64,000 nucleotides of DNA from an uncultured Collinsella sp. (GCA_934668345.1 CAKUNE010000002.1:1-64000), one strand, 5' to 3'. Shown: positions 16,473 through 25,608, counted from the stretch's first letter. Made by a program: numbers and translations. The notes: generated by a model not told the origin, from the sequence alone.

Positions 16473-19223
16473 CTATTTGGCGTCGGCCCAGGTTATGCCT
16501 GTGCTGGCTTCGGCGATTAGGGGGACGCGGAGGTCTACTACGTGTTCCATGACGTCGCGGACCATGGCGGTGAGGCGCTCGACTTCGTCGACGGGACACT
16601 CAAAGTCCAGTTCGTCGTGTACCTGTAGGATCATGTGGGCGGCAAAACCCTCTTCTTCCAGACGGCGGCTCACGCGTGCCATCGCGATCTTGATGATGTC
16701 GGCGGCGGTGCCCTGCATGGGGTGGTTCATGGCCGTGCGCTCGCCAAAGCCGCGGAGCTGCGGATTTTTGGCCTTGAGCTCGGGAATATGGCGTCTGCGG
16801 CCATACATGGTCTCGGCATAGCCCGTCTGCTTGGCACGCGCCACCACGTTGTCGAGGAACGTGCGCACACCCGGGTAGGCCTCGTAGTAGCGATCAATCA
16901 TGTCGCGCGCCTCGGCCATCGAGATATGCAGCGACTGCGACAGACCATAGGCCTGCTGACCATACACGATGCCAAAGTTCACGGCCTTGGCGCGACTGCG
17001 CAAGTCGGGCGTTACCTCGGACACCGGCACGCCAAACACGCGCGCGGCCGTCTCGGCATGAAAGTCCTCACCCTCGTTAAAGGCGCGCACCAGGTGCTCG
17101 TCTCCCGAAAGATGCGCCAGCAAACGCAACTCAATCTGCGAGTAGTCCACCGCCAAAAAGACGCTTCCCTCGCCCGCCGAGAACGCCGTCTTGACGGTAC
17201 GCCCCAGCTCCGAGCGCGTCGGAATGTTTTGCAGATTGGGGTCGCTCGAAGACAGGCGCCCCGTCGCGGTGATGGTCTGGTTGTACGTGGTGTGCACACG
17301 CCCGTCACCACGGCGCAGCGGACCTAGCGTGTCCAGATAGGTCGACTTAATCTTGGACTTCTCACGCCAGTCCAAAATCAGGCGCACGATCTCGTGGTCG
17401 CGGGCAAGGTCGCTCAGCACCTTGGCGTTGGTCGAATAGTAGCCGCGCTTGGTCTTTTTTAGGCCCTTGGTCGGAAGCCCCATAACATCAAACAGCACGT
17501 GCGAGAGCTGCATGGGGCTGCCGATGTTAAAGGTCTCGTCACCCGCCAGGTCACGAATACTGCGCTCAACCTCGGTAATCTGGGTCGCCAGGCCCTCGGA
17601 CAGATTGCGCAGGCGGTCGGGGTCTACAAGCATGCCCGCGCGCTCCATCTTGGCAAGCACCGGCACGAGCGGCATCTCGATGCCATCGAACACGTTGGCG
17701 GCATTCTCACGGGCCATGCACTCGCGCAACGGCGTCACGAGCGCCAGCGTCAGAGCCGCAGTACGGGCGGCAGGCGCTGGAGCGTCCTCACCAACACCCT
17801 CTGCGCCGCGCGCCGCAGGCAGCGCCATCTGCAGATACGTATCGGCAAGATATGCCTCATCGAACTCGGAGCGATCAGAATCCAGCAGATAGGCAGCGAC
17901 CACGGTATCGAAGATACGCGTGGAATCGGCAGCGAGCGGATCCATGAGCTCGGGCTCAGAAGAATCGATGGGCGAAAGCTCGTGCAGCAGCGCCTTCGTA
18001 TCCGGGCTCGCCACGCGGCCCTCCATAAACAGGCGCGCAAGCACACCGGCGATCACACCGTGAGCGAAGTTGAAGCCATCGACTACGGCAGTGGAGGCGC
18101 CGTCGCCCTCCTCGAGCGCGAACAGGCCCTTGGACGTCGCCAACCACAGCGTGCGCGTCAGTCCAAAGAGCGCGCCCTCTTCCTTGTCGTCGTCCACCAC
18201 GGCGGCGACCCACTCGCCGGCATCAATCGCGCGGGAGACCTCAGCCGCAACGGCACCAAGCGCGTCAGCATCGCCGGCGGCTACGCGAACCATCGCAGGT
18301 ATCTCAAACACATTGGAGGCAGCAGCAGCCCCGCCCCCGCCGCCGATCAGCGCCAAGAAACGGTTCTGCATGGCGGTGATACCAAGCGTGCCCAGCGCCG
18401 CGGACACTTCGTCGGCAGAAAACGCCGGGAAGGACGTTTCGTCAAAGTCGAGCTCGACGGGCGCATCGGTGCGAATGGTTGCGACCTTGCGGCTCAGCAG
18501 CGCATCGTCGATGTGCGCACGCAGGTTCTCGCCCATCTTGCCCTTGACCTCGTCGGCATGCGCGATGACCTCGTCCAAGCTGCCGTACTGTGTGATGAGC
18601 GCACTCGCCTTTTTGGGGCCGATGCCCGGTACGCCGGGAATGTTGTCCGACGTATCGCCCTTTAGACCGTAAAAATCGGGCACGAGCGCCGGCGTGATGC
18701 CGTGATACAGATCGTCCACGCTCTCGGGCGTCATGATCGCCACGTCAGACAGGCCCTTGCGAGTCGAGACCACGTTGACATGCTCGGTCACGAGCTGATA
18801 CATATCGCGATCACCGGTCACCAGCAGCATGTCGCAGCCGGCCTCCTCACCCAGGCGCGCCATGGTTCCCAGGATATCGTCGCCTTCCCAGCCCTCAGAC
18901 TGCAGAATCGGCACGTTGAGCGCGGTGAGCAGCTCCTTGATCATAGGGAACTGCGCATGCAGATCGGGGTCCATGGGCGGGCGCTGCGCCTTATACTGCG
19001 GCAGCATCTCCATGCGCACGCGCGGCTTGCCCTTATCAAACGCCACGACCACACCGTCGGGGTTAAAGGCGTCGATCATCTTGAGAAACATGTTCAGGAA
19101 GCCGAAAATCGCGTTGGTGGGGCGACCGTCCGGCGCGTTCATGGTCGGCGGCACGGCGTGGAAGGCGCGATGCATGAGCGAGTTGCCGTCGATAACGGCA
19201 AAAGTGCGGCGCGTGTCAGACAT
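16473..19223 (-). CDS. polA: DNA polymerase I
   Basis: A 916-residue repair and Okazaki-processing polymerase. The N-terminal 5'-3' exonuclease covers about 1-290 (ATGGVVVAFDKGKPR-like VVVAFDKGKPRVR and the GLKGDTSDNIPGVPGIG helix-hairpin). The middle domain lacks the acidic exonuclease motifs: where DTET-like residues are expected there is VVDDDKEEG and no second-motif Asn/Asp, so proofreading is probably lost. The polymerase domain (about 510-916) has motif A LAVDYSQIELR, motif B RSRAKAVNFGIVYG and motif C QVHDELDFE. The ATG at 19223 has GAGG eight bases upstream; a 13-residue longer version has no site. Single gene. Confidence 0.95.
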   Translation of the reverse strand: MSDTRRTFAVIDGNSLMHRAFHAVPPTMNAPDGRPTNAIFGFLNMFLKMIDAFNPDGVVVAFDKGKPRVRMEMLPQYKAQRPPMDPDLHAQFPMIKELLTALNVPILQSEGWEGDDILGTMARLGEEAGCDMLLVTGDRDMYQLVTEHVNVVSTRKGLSDVAIMTPESVDDLYHGITPALVPDFYGLKGDTSDNIPGVPGIGPKKASALITQYGSLDEVIAHADEVKGKMGENLRAHIDDALLSRKVATIRTDAPVELDFDETSFPAFSADEVSAALGTLGITAMQNRFLALIGGGGGAAAASNVFEIPAMVRVAAGDADALGAVAAEVSRAIDAGEWVAAVVDDDKEEGALFGLTRTLWLATSKGLFALEEGDGASTAVVDGFNFAHGVIAGVLARLFMEGRVASPDTKALLHELSPIDSSEPELMDPLAADSTRIFDTVVAAYLLDSDRSEFDEAYLADTYLQMALPAARGAEGVGEDAPAPAARTAALTLALVTPLRECMARENAANVFDGIEMPLVPVLAKMERAGMLVDPDRLRNLSEGLATQITEVERSIRDLAGDETFNIGSPMQLSHVLFDVMGLPTKGLKKTKRGYYSTNAKVLSDLARDHEIVRLILDWREKSKIKSTYLDTLGPLRRGDGRVHTTYNQTITATGRLSSSDPNLQNIPTRSELGRTVKTAFSAGEGSVFLAVDYSQIELRLLAHLSGDEHLVRAFNEGEDFHAETAARVFGVPVSEVTPDLRSRAKAVNFGIVYGQQAYGLSQSLHISMAEARDMIDRYYEAYPGVRTFLDNVVARAKQTGYAETMYGRRRHIPELKAKNPQLRGFGERTAMNHPMQGTAADIIKIAMARVSRRLEEEGFAAHMILQVHDELDFECPVDEVERLTAMVRDVMEHVVDLRVPLIAEASTGITWADAK

Positions 19224-19389
19224 ATTAAATACCTCGCTTTGGGCTGGGCACGGTTTGCTCACTCCAGTTTACACGCTCCCCGCCCCGCAGCCACCGCACA
19301 TCAACCTCCCCCGCCACCGTGACCCCGCGCGTGATACGATGGCTCACGGTACATCAACCAGCACGATCGATCCGAAAGGAGCCTGCGTC

Positions 19390-20787
19390 ATGGAGCGTCC
19401 CTGCGCATGGAAAAAGTACACGCCACAGCAAGTCGAGGAGCTCGAGGAGCTTTGCCGCGGCTATAAGCAGTTTTTGAGCGAGAACAAGACCGAGCGCCTG
19501 TGCGTCAAAACCGGCATCAAGATGGCCGAAGAGGCGGGATACGTCGACCTGGAGACCGTGATCGCCGAAGGCCGCGAGCTCAAGGCAGGCGACAAGGTGT
19601 ACGCCGCCAACCACGGCAAGGACCTTATGCTCGTCAATCTGGGCACCGCCCCGCTCGAGCAGGGCTTTAACATCCTGGGCGCCCACGTGGACTCGCCGCG
19701 CCTGGACCTTAAGCAGAATCCCGCCTTCGAGGCCGGCGACATGGCCTACCTCGACACGCACTACTACGGCGGCGTCAAGAGCTACCACTGGGTAGCCTCC
19801 CCGCTCGCACTCGTGGGCGTCATCTGCAAAAAGGACGGTACCACCGTCGACATCAATATCGGCGACAAGGCAGACGATCCGGTCTTTACCATCTCCGACC
19901 TGCTGATTCACCTCTCGAGCGAGCAGATGTCCAAGCCCGCCAAGGACGCCGTCGATGCCGAGATCCTCGACGTGATCGTGGGCGGCCGTCCCGTCAAGTT
20001 CGATGAGGACGATAAGGACGCCCCCAAGGAGCCCGTCAAGCAGATGTTCCTGGACATCCTCAAGGAGCAGTATGACGTCGAGGAGGAGGACTTCCTCTCC
20101 GCCGAGATCGAGGTCGTGCCCGCCGGTCCCGCCCGTGACATGGGCCTCGACCGCTCCATGATTCTGGGCTATGGCCACGACGACCGCGTCTGCGCTTACC
20201 CCTCCATGCTCGCCCAGATCAATGTGGCCAACGTGGAGCGCACGAGCATCACGCTCATCGTCGACAAGGAGGAGATCGGCTCCGTGGGCGCCACCGGCAT
20301 GACGAGTCGCTTCTTCGAGAACACCGTCGCCGAGATCATGACGCTCGCCGGCGAGGATAGCCCGCTGGCCCTGCGCCGCGCGCTCGCCCGCAGCCGTATG
20401 CTCTCCTCTGACGTGTCCGCCGGCTTCGACCCGGGCTATGCCGGCAAGTTCGAGACCAAGAACGCGGCCTTTATGGGTCGCGGCCTGTGCTTTAACAAGT
20501 ACACGGGCAGCCGCGGCAAGGGCGGTTCCAACGACGCCGATGCCGAGTACGTGGCCCTCGTCCGCGACATCATGGACGAGGCCGGCGTGGACTTCCAGAC
20601 CTGTGAGCTCGGTCGCGTCAACGCGGGCGGCGGCGGCACCATCGCCTACATCATGGCCAAGTACGGTATGAACGTCATCGACTCCGGCGTTGCCGTCCTG
20701 TCCATGCACGCCCTGTGGGAGGTCGCCAACAAGGCCGATATCTACGAGGCCTATCGCGGCTACAAGGCCTTCCTCGAGCGCGCCTAA
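19390..20787 (+). CDS. M18 family aspartyl/leucyl aminopeptidase
   Basis: A 465-residue metallopeptidase of family M18. Zinc ligands and catalytic residues are seen in LGAHVDSPRLDLK, DKEEIGSVGATG, DVSAGFDPGY and the final SMHALWE. Members release acidic or hydrophobic N-terminal residues from peptides in the cytoplasm. Length agrees with the bacterial ApeA-type subgroup. The ATG at 19390 follows AAAGGAG at eight bases; the open frame continues far upstream but has no further site. The gene is divergent from polA and ends before an inverted repeat with a T-run. Confidence 0.9.
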   Translation: MERPCAWKKYTPQQVEELEELCRGYKQFLSENKTERLCVKTGIKMAEEAGYVDLETVIAEGRELKAGDKVYAANHGKDLMLVNLGTAPLEQGFNILGAHVDSPRLDLKQNPAFEAGDMAYLDTHYYGGVKSYHWVASPLALVGVICKKDGTTVDINIGDKADDPVFTISDLLIHLSSEQMSKPAKDAVDAEILDVIVGGRPVKFDEDDKDAPKEPVKQMFLDILKEQYDVEEEDFLSAEIEVVPAGPARDMGLDRSMILGYGHDDRVCAYPSMLAQINVANVERTSITLIVDKEEIGSVGATGMTSRFFENTVAEIMTLAGEDSPLALRRALARSRMLSSDVSAGFDPGYAGKFETKNAAFMGRGLCFNKYTGSRGKGGSNDADAEYVALVRDIMDEAGVDFQTCELGRVNAGGGGTIAYIMAKYGMNVIDSGVAVLSMHALWEVANKADIYEAYRGYKAFLERA

Positions 20788-20823
20788 CCAACCCTCGTAA
20801 GGCGCACCAAACCAGCCCTTTAT

Positions 20824-20892
20824 AACTTGCGGTGGAATACGGACTAACCTGGCCTTCAACCGGCCCGCGCAGACCGCATTCCACCGCAACTT
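20824..20892. repeat. TTGCGGTGGAATA hairpin, copy at 20.8 kb
   Basis: Arms 20824-20842 and 20874-20892 (19 bp, two mismatches) contain TTGCGGTGGAAT. The spacer is 31 nt. CTTTTTGG follows on the plus strand, so it may terminate the aminopeptidase transcript. It shares its outer arm with the repeat at 60092. Confidence 0.8.
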
Positions 20893-20913
20893 CTTTTTGG
20901 CAGAGGAGAGTTC

Positions 20914-21723
20914 ATGTTCCAGGTCATCGTTTCGCCCGCCAAGCAAATGCGCGCGGCACAAGATGCTTTTGAAGTTCAGGGGATTCCGCCCTTTGCGCGC
21001 GAGACCGCCCAGCTGCACCATGCGCTCTTGGACATCGAACGAACCGAAGGCGACAGCGGCCTACAAGCTCTGTGGAACGTCAGCGACAAGCTGCTGGGCC
21101 CTTGTCTCGACATTTTGCATGAGTTCGAGCCCATCTTGGGGAACGGCGATCTCGACAATCCCGCACTCGCCCGTCACCTCTCCCCCGCCGTCATGTCCTA
21201 TCGCGGCATTCAATACCAGAGCATGGCACCCGAGGTGATGGATTCAGTGCAGCTCGCATGGCTGCAAGACCATCTGTGGATCCTCTCCGGCCTCTACGGA
21301 TGCGTACGCCCCTTCCATGCCGTTGAACCGTATCGGCTGGAGATGGGCGCAAAGCTCGCCGTTGACGATGCCCAAGACCTCTACGCGTTTTGGAGCGACA
21401 AGCTCGCGCGGGCTATCGCCCCAGCAGGCTCAAACACCACGATCGTCAACCTCGCCAGCGTAGAGTATGCCAAAGCCGTTCTGCCCCACCTCACGGGCGA
21501 CGCCACGGCCGTCACATGCCTCTTTGGCGAGGGTATCCGCAACGGCAAGCCCATCCAGCGCTCGACCGCCAGCAAAAAGGCGCGCGGCTCCATGGTGCGG
21601 TGGATGGCAGAAAACAAGCTCGAGGATGCAAGCGAACTTACCGCATTCAACATCGGCTATCGGCACATCCCCGAGCTTTCAGACAAAAACACCCTGGTTT
21701 TCATGAACGCGCAGGCACAATAG
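20914..21723 (+). CDS. yaaA: YaaA family peroxide stress protein
   Basis: A 269-residue YaaA/DUF328 protein. Family hallmarks are the VIVSPAKQM start, SYRGIQYQSM, LSGLYGCVRPFHAVEPYRLEMG and a C-terminal AFNIGYRHIPELSDKNTLVF. In E. coli YaaA lowers free iron under peroxide stress and binds DNA; that role is inferred here. The ATG at 20914 is preceded by AGAGGAG. It follows the M18 gene across the inverted repeat and converges on the next gene with only 23 bases between stops. Confidence 0.9.
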   Translation: MFQVIVSPAKQMRAAQDAFEVQGIPPFARETAQLHHALLDIERTEGDSGLQALWNVSDKLLGPCLDILHEFEPILGNGDLDNPALARHLSPAVMSYRGIQYQSMAPEVMDSVQLAWLQDHLWILSGLYGCVRPFHAVEPYRLEMGAKLAVDDAQDLYAFWSDKLARAIAPAGSNTTIVNLASVEYAKAVLPHLTGDATAVTCLFGEGIRNGKPIQRSTASKKARGSMVRWMAENKLEDASELTAFNIGYRHIPELSDKNTLVFMNAQAQ

Positions 21724-21746
21724 GCCCGCCGTTTCCAAACACCCCA

Positions 21747-22262
21747 TTACTCCGCCAAGCCATCGGCCTTTGCAATCTCGCTCGTCGAGCCATCTTGGTA
21801 GGTAATCTTAACGTGCTCTACGTCGGATACCGTAACGCCCGACGGAGGTTCAAGACGCCACTCCGTCAGAGCGATATCCATGGTCGTGGGCACATCGCCC
21901 TGATCTTTGAGCTTCACCATGAGTGTTTTGAGTGCCTCATCAAACGTCACGCGTTCGATTTCTTCACCCGGAATAGACCCGCCGCTCAACTGCAGCTGCA
22001 CAAACTCGTCGCGCGGATACCAGTAGTCGCCCGGTGCGGCCACCGTGTTACCGCCAGCGACCTTCACCGTCATGATCGGCAGGCTATCATCAGCCTCGAA
22101 CTCCCAGGCAGCGCCGCCGCGACCACCAAACGTCCAGATACAAAAGGCAATCACCAGCACGGCAAGCACCGCAAAACCAATCGCGACAAGGCCATGGTGC
22201 GCACGGCCCTCCTCGGCCGATACGTCCCATTGCGTCTCTCGATATAGATGCTTGTCTTCCAT
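21747..22262 (-). CDS. Membrane-anchored hypothetical protein
   Basis: A 171-residue protein with one hydrophobic segment at about 24-44 (GLVAIGFAVLAVLVIAFCIW) after a charged cytoplasmic N-terminus, then an extracytoplasmic domain of about 125 residues. The domain is rich in beta-type sequence and has no cysteine after the anchor. I do not recognise the family. The ATG at 22262 has GGGGAGG five bases upstream, which fixes the start; the frame continues upstream without a site. It is divergent from the TPP riboswitch and thiC by about 70 bases and converges with yaaA. The short gap to the riboswitch suggests back-to-back promoters. Confidence 0.7.
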   Translation of the reverse strand: MEDKHLYRETQWDVSAEEGRAHHGLVAIGFAVLAVLVIAFCIWTFGGRGGAAWEFEADDSLPIMTVKVAGGNTVAAPGDYWYPRDEFVQLQLSGGSIPGEEIERVTFDEALKTLMVKLKDQGDVPTTMDIALTEWRLEPPSGVTVSDVEHVKITYQDGSTSEIAKADGLAE

Positions 22263-22333
22263 GTTCGCCTCCCCACAGGCACGCTCGTTAGGCCAATCGT
22301 ACCCATTCGAGCTATACTTGAGCCCATTACATA

Positions 22334-22427
22334 AACGGGGAGCTTGCAGGACAAGACGGCAGGCTGAGATTGGGCGCGCCCGCCCTGACCCGCAAACCTG
22401 ATATGGGTAATGCCAACGAAGGGAGCC
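22334..22427 (+). promoter_or_regulatory. TPP riboswitch (THI element) upstream of thiC
   Basis: The conserved core elements are in order: ACGGGGAGC, GCTGAGA, CTGACCC, ACCTGATATGGGTAATGCC and AACGAAGGGAG. The closing 3' strand GAAGGGAGC also contains the ribosome-binding site of thiC, six to ten bases before its ATG, so ligand binding should hide the site and block translation. Confidence 0.95.
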
Positions 22428-22433
22428 GTGCCA

Positions 22434-23768
22434 ATGAGCACACAGACCGAGCCCAAGCTCGTCACGCAAATCGACTTCGCCCGTGCCGGGCAGATCACGC
22501 CGCAGATGAAGGAAGTCGCCGAGCGCGAGCATCGCGACCCCGAGTACATCCGCGAGCGCGTGGCCGACGGCCGCATCGCCATTCCCGCCAATATTGTGCA
22601 CATCAAAAAGGGCATGCGCGCCTTTGGCGTCGGTGAAGGCCTGTCCACCAAGGTCAACGTGAACTTGGGCATCTCGGGCGACAAGGCCGATGCCGCCGAG
22701 GAATGGAAGAAGGTCAAGATCGCCGAGGACTTTGGCGCCGACGCCATCATGGACCTCTCCAACTCGGGCAAGACGCGCCAGTTCCGCCAGCAGCTCATCG
22801 ACGAGACGCCGCTCATGGTAGGCACCGTCCCCATGTACGACGCCATCGGCTACATGGAAAAGCCGCTGGTCAAGCTCACCAAGGACGACCTGTTCGAAGT
22901 CGTGCGCGCGCATGCCGAGGACGGCGTGGACTTTATGACCATTCACTGCGGCATCAACAAGTCGGTCACCAAGACCTTTAAGGAGACCGGCCGCCTGATG
23001 AACATCGTGAGCCGCGGCGGCTCACTGCTGTTTGGCTGGATGGAGGTCACCGGTAACGAGAACCCGTTCTATGAGTTCTACGACGAGTTGCTCGAGATTT
23101 GCCACGAGTACGACGTGACGATTTCGCTCGGCGACTCCTGCCGCCCGGGCTGCCTCTACGACTCCAACGACGCCACCGAGACCGCTGAGATGATCGAGCT
23201 GGGCAAGCTGTGCAAGCGCGCTTGGGCCGCCGGCGTCCAGGTCATGGTCGAGGGCCCGGGTCACATGGCGCTCGACGAGATCGCCGCCAACATGAAACTG
23301 CAGAAGCGCCTGTGCCACAATGCTCCGTTCTATGTGCTCGGGCCGCTGGTGACCGATATCGGCGTGGGTTACGACCACATCACCGCTGCCATCGGCGGCG
23401 CCATCTCCGCCAGCTCCGGTGCCGACTTCCTGTGCTACGTGACACCGGCAGAGCACCTATGCCTGCCCAACGCCCAGGATGTGCTCGACGGCCTCATGGC
23501 CACCAAGATCGCCGCACACGCCGCAGACATCGCCAAGAAGGTGCCCCACGCCCGCGACATGGACGACAAGATGGGTCAGGCACGCCGCAAGCTCGACTGG
23601 GACGCCATGTGGAAGTGCGCGCTCGACCCGGTTACCGGCAAGAAACGCTACGAAGAATCCCCCGCCGCCACCGAGGGCACCTGCACCATGTGCGGCAAGA
23701 TGTGCGCCGTCCGCACCGTTAACAAGGTGTTCGAAGGCACGACGATCGACCTCGGCATGGAGGACTAA
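22434..23768 (+). CDS. thiC: Phosphomethylpyrimidine synthase
   Basis: A 444-residue radical-SAM enzyme that rearranges aminoimidazole ribotide into HMP phosphate for thiamine. The C-terminal cluster motif CTMCGKMC (C417, C420, C424) binds the [4Fe-4S]; GDSCRPGCLYDSND and EGPGHMALDEI are family active-site stretches. It is the short form without the N-terminal extra domain of proteobacteria. The ATG at 22434 is used because the site GAAGGGAG precedes it; an ATG at 22410 lies inside the riboswitch. It is followed by thiD on the same strand. Confidence 0.96.
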   Translation: MSTQTEPKLVTQIDFARAGQITPQMKEVAEREHRDPEYIRERVADGRIAIPANIVHIKKGMRAFGVGEGLSTKVNVNLGISGDKADAAEEWKKVKIAEDFGADAIMDLSNSGKTRQFRQQLIDETPLMVGTVPMYDAIGYMEKPLVKLTKDDLFEVVRAHAEDGVDFMTIHCGINKSVTKTFKETGRLMNIVSRGGSLLFGWMEVTGNENPFYEFYDELLEICHEYDVTISLGDSCRPGCLYDSNDATETAEMIELGKLCKRAWAAGVQVMVEGPGHMALDEIAANMKLQKRLCHNAPFYVLGPLVTDIGVGYDHITAAIGGAISASSGADFLCYVTPAEHLCLPNAQDVLDGLMATKIAAHAADIAKKVPHARDMDDKMGQARRKLDWDAMWKCALDPVTGKKRYEESPAATEGTCTMCGKMCAVRTVNKVFEGTTIDLGMED

Positions 23769-23859
23769 CTCGTCACCGGAGCCACAATCGGTAACATGGT
23801 GTTCGTCAATTGTTGACGTGTGAACATTTGCTTACATTTGCGTAAAGATTGCATCGCCC

Positions 23860-23897
23860 GCCCGGGTTCGACATAGAGTCGGCCCGGGCATCTTTAT
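23860..23897 (+). terminator. Hairpin between thiC and thiD
   Basis: GCCCGGG (23860-23866) pairs with CCCGGGC (23883-23889), extended by CGAC:GTCG, and is followed by ATCTTTATAAT. It can act as a terminator or as a partial stop before thiD; TATAAT just after it could be a thiD -10 element. Confidence 0.5.
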
Positions 23898-23946
23898 AAT
23901 GCTGGCTTAAAGACCCATTTGATTCCGACCGAACAAGGGAGCAAAC

Positions 23947-24777
23947 ATGGATCGCAGTAAGGTACCTGCCGTCCTGTCCATCGCAGGATCCGATTCCAGC
24001 GGTGGCGCCGGCATTCAGGCCGACATCAAGACCATCACGGCGCACCGCCTGTATGCCGAGACGGCCATCACCGCCATCACCGCACAAAACACGCTCGGTG
24101 TCACCGCCGTGCAGAATATCTCCCCTGATATCGTCGCTGCGCAGATCGACGCCGTATTTGACGATATCCGCCCCAGCGCCGTCAAGATCGGCATGGTTTC
24201 CTCTGCCGAGATTATCGAGGTTATCGCCGACCGCCTGAGCGCCTGGAACGCGACAAACGTGGTCGTCGACCCCGTCATGGTAGCCACCTCGGGCGCACGG
24301 CTGATTGCCGAAGATGCCGCCGAGGCGCTCACCCGCCGCCTGTTCCCGCTGGCGACGGTTATCACGCCCAATATTCCCGAGGCCATGGCCCTGCTTGACT
24401 ACGAGGTCGACTCCGAGCGCACACAGCAAAATGCTGCCATGCTCCTCACCCGCCGCTTTGGTTGCGCATCCCTCGTTAAGGGTGGGCATCTTGTCAACGA
24501 GGCCAACGACGTATTGGCCGAACCCGCGTCACTCGATGACGAGGGCAACCATCTGGGCGATCCGCTCACCACGTGGTTCCGCCACAAGCGCATCGAGACC
24601 GACAACACACACGGCACCGGCTGCACGCTTTCGTCCGCCATCGCCTGCGCGCTGGCCCAGGGCATGGATCTTGCCGATGCCGTCAACGCCGGCAAGGCCT
24701 ACCTAACCGGCGCTCTCGCCGCCGGCTTTGACATGGGCAAAGGCTCTGGCCCCGTCAACCACATGTGGCAATATTAA
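23947..24777 (+). CDS. thiD: Hydroxymethylpyrimidine (phosphate) kinase
   Basis: A 276-residue ribokinase-family enzyme that phosphorylates HMP and HMP phosphate, using the ThiC product. SIAGSDSSGGAGIQAD at the N-terminus, the VDPVMVATSG segment and the anion-hole NTHGTGCTLSSA near the C-terminus are typical. AAGGGAG lies five bases before the ATG. It lies 178 bases after thiC with a hairpin between. thiE and thiM are not in the window. Confidence 0.95.
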   Translation: MDRSKVPAVLSIAGSDSSGGAGIQADIKTITAHRLYAETAITAITAQNTLGVTAVQNISPDIVAAQIDAVFDDIRPSAVKIGMVSSAEIIEVIADRLSAWNATNVVVDPVMVATSGARLIAEDAAEALTRRLFPLATVITPNIPEAMALLDYEVDSERTQQNAAMLLTRRFGCASLVKGGHLVNEANDVLAEPASLDDEGNHLGDPLTTWFRHKRIETDNTHGTGCTLSSAIACALAQGMDLADAVNAGKAYLTGALAAGFDMGKGSGPVNHMWQY

Positions 24778-24793
24778 GATTTGCAGCCCAAAA

Positions 24794-24826
24794 CCGCCGC
24801 AAAGGGGACAGGCACCTTTGCGGTGG
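24794..24826 (+). terminator. Hairpin 1 after thiD
   Basis: CCGCCGCAAAGG pairs with CCTTTGCGGTGG (one wobble). First of three stem-loops packed into 150 bases. Confidence 0.55.
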
Positions 24827-24838
24827 CTCCCACAAACA

Positions 24839-24893
24839 TCTCGATCTGTAACAGTTAGAGCCCATTTTTCAGCCCACCTGTTATAGATCGAGA
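24839..24893. repeat. Hairpin 2, 16-bp inverted repeat
   Basis: TCTCGATCTGTAACAG and CTGTTATAGATCGAGA are complementary with one mismatch, around a 23-nt spacer. Confidence 0.7.
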
Positions 24894-24907
24894 CAAACCA
24901 ACGAAAC

Positions 24908-24939
24908 AAGCCACCACAAGGGTACCTTTGTGGTGGCTT
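24908..24939 (-). terminator. Hairpin 3, before the SGNH gene end
   Basis: AAGCCACCACAA pairs with TTTGTGGTGGCTT with slight slippage; TTGTTTCG follows on the minus strand, so it probably ends the SGNH hydrolase transcript. Its arm resembles hairpin 1 (CCTTTG[CT]GGTGGC). Confidence 0.6.
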
Positions 24940-24948
24940 GGGGCCGTG

Positions 24949-25608
24949 CTACTCACCGAGTATCTCTTTGAGCTTGGCTGCCACGGCGTGACCCAGGCTC
25001 TCGTGGCTTTCGGGCATCATATGCAGATAGTCGATATCGCCCGGCTCGGCAAACTCCGTTGCATTCAAAAAGTCGCAGCCAAACTGCTCGGCCACGTGCG
25101 CATAGTACTCGCCAAAATGCTCAGATGCCTCAACGGAATGCTCGTCAAAGTCGGTCATATACACATCGGCGATCTGCGGCTTGATCTTGATAGGAGCCAT
25201 CAGCAGGATGCGCGGGCAAGGCGCAGCGTCGGTCCACGGAAACGCGCGGACGGCGCGAATCAGCGCCATGGCGCCACGGGCGATATCGGAAGCTGTCACG
25301 TTAAAGACCGTCTTGCAATCGTTAGTTCCCAGCATAATAACGATCGCATCCAGCGGCTTATGAGCCTCGAGCAGCATCGGCAGCGCGCGGATGCCGTTAA
25401 GATTGGTGTCCAGATGGCACATATCGTCGCGTACCGTCGTGCGGCCGTTGAGGCCTTCTTCAATTACATGCCAGCCCTCGCCTAAGTCACGTTGGGCCAC
25501 GCCGCACCAGCGCACATCCTGCGCATAGCGCACCGCGGTGCCATCGCGCATACCAGCCGGATCATAGCCATAGGTGTTGCTGTCACCAAAGCACAGAACG
25601 TTTTTCAT
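24949..25608 (-). CDS. SGNH/GDSL-family hydrolase
   Basis: A 219-residue SGNH hydrolase resembling arylesterases. Block I LCFGDSNTYG carries the catalytic Ser (S10), LNGRTT gives the Gly block, MLGTNDCK the Asn block, and DYLHMMPESHESLGH the Asp/His pair near the C-terminus. There is no signal peptide, so it should be cytoplasmic. The substrate (ester or acetyl group) is unknown. The ATG at 25608 has GGGGAG six bases upstream. It is downstream of the macrodomain gene on the same strand, but a terminator lies between them. Confidence 0.87.
   Translation of the reverse strand: MKNVLCFGDSNTYGYDPAGMRDGTAVRYAQDVRWCGVAQRDLGEGWHVIEEGLNGRTTVRDDMCHLDTNLNGIRALPMLLEAHKPLDAIVIMLGTNDCKTVFNVTASDIARGAMALIRAVRAFPWTDAAPCPRILLMAPIKIKPQIADVYMTDFDEHSVEASEHFGEYYAHVAEQFGCDFLNATEFAEPGDIDYLHMMPESHESLGHAVAAKLKEILGE

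Noticed and set aside
19354..21021. 555-codon minus-strand open frame across the M18 aminopeptidase
   Set aside because: The plus-strand gene has all M18 motifs and a ribosome site; the antisense frame resembles no protein.
23860..23890. tRNA-like GGGTTCGAC in the thiC-thiD gap
   Set aside because: It is part of a simple hairpin; no acceptor, D or anticodon stem is present.
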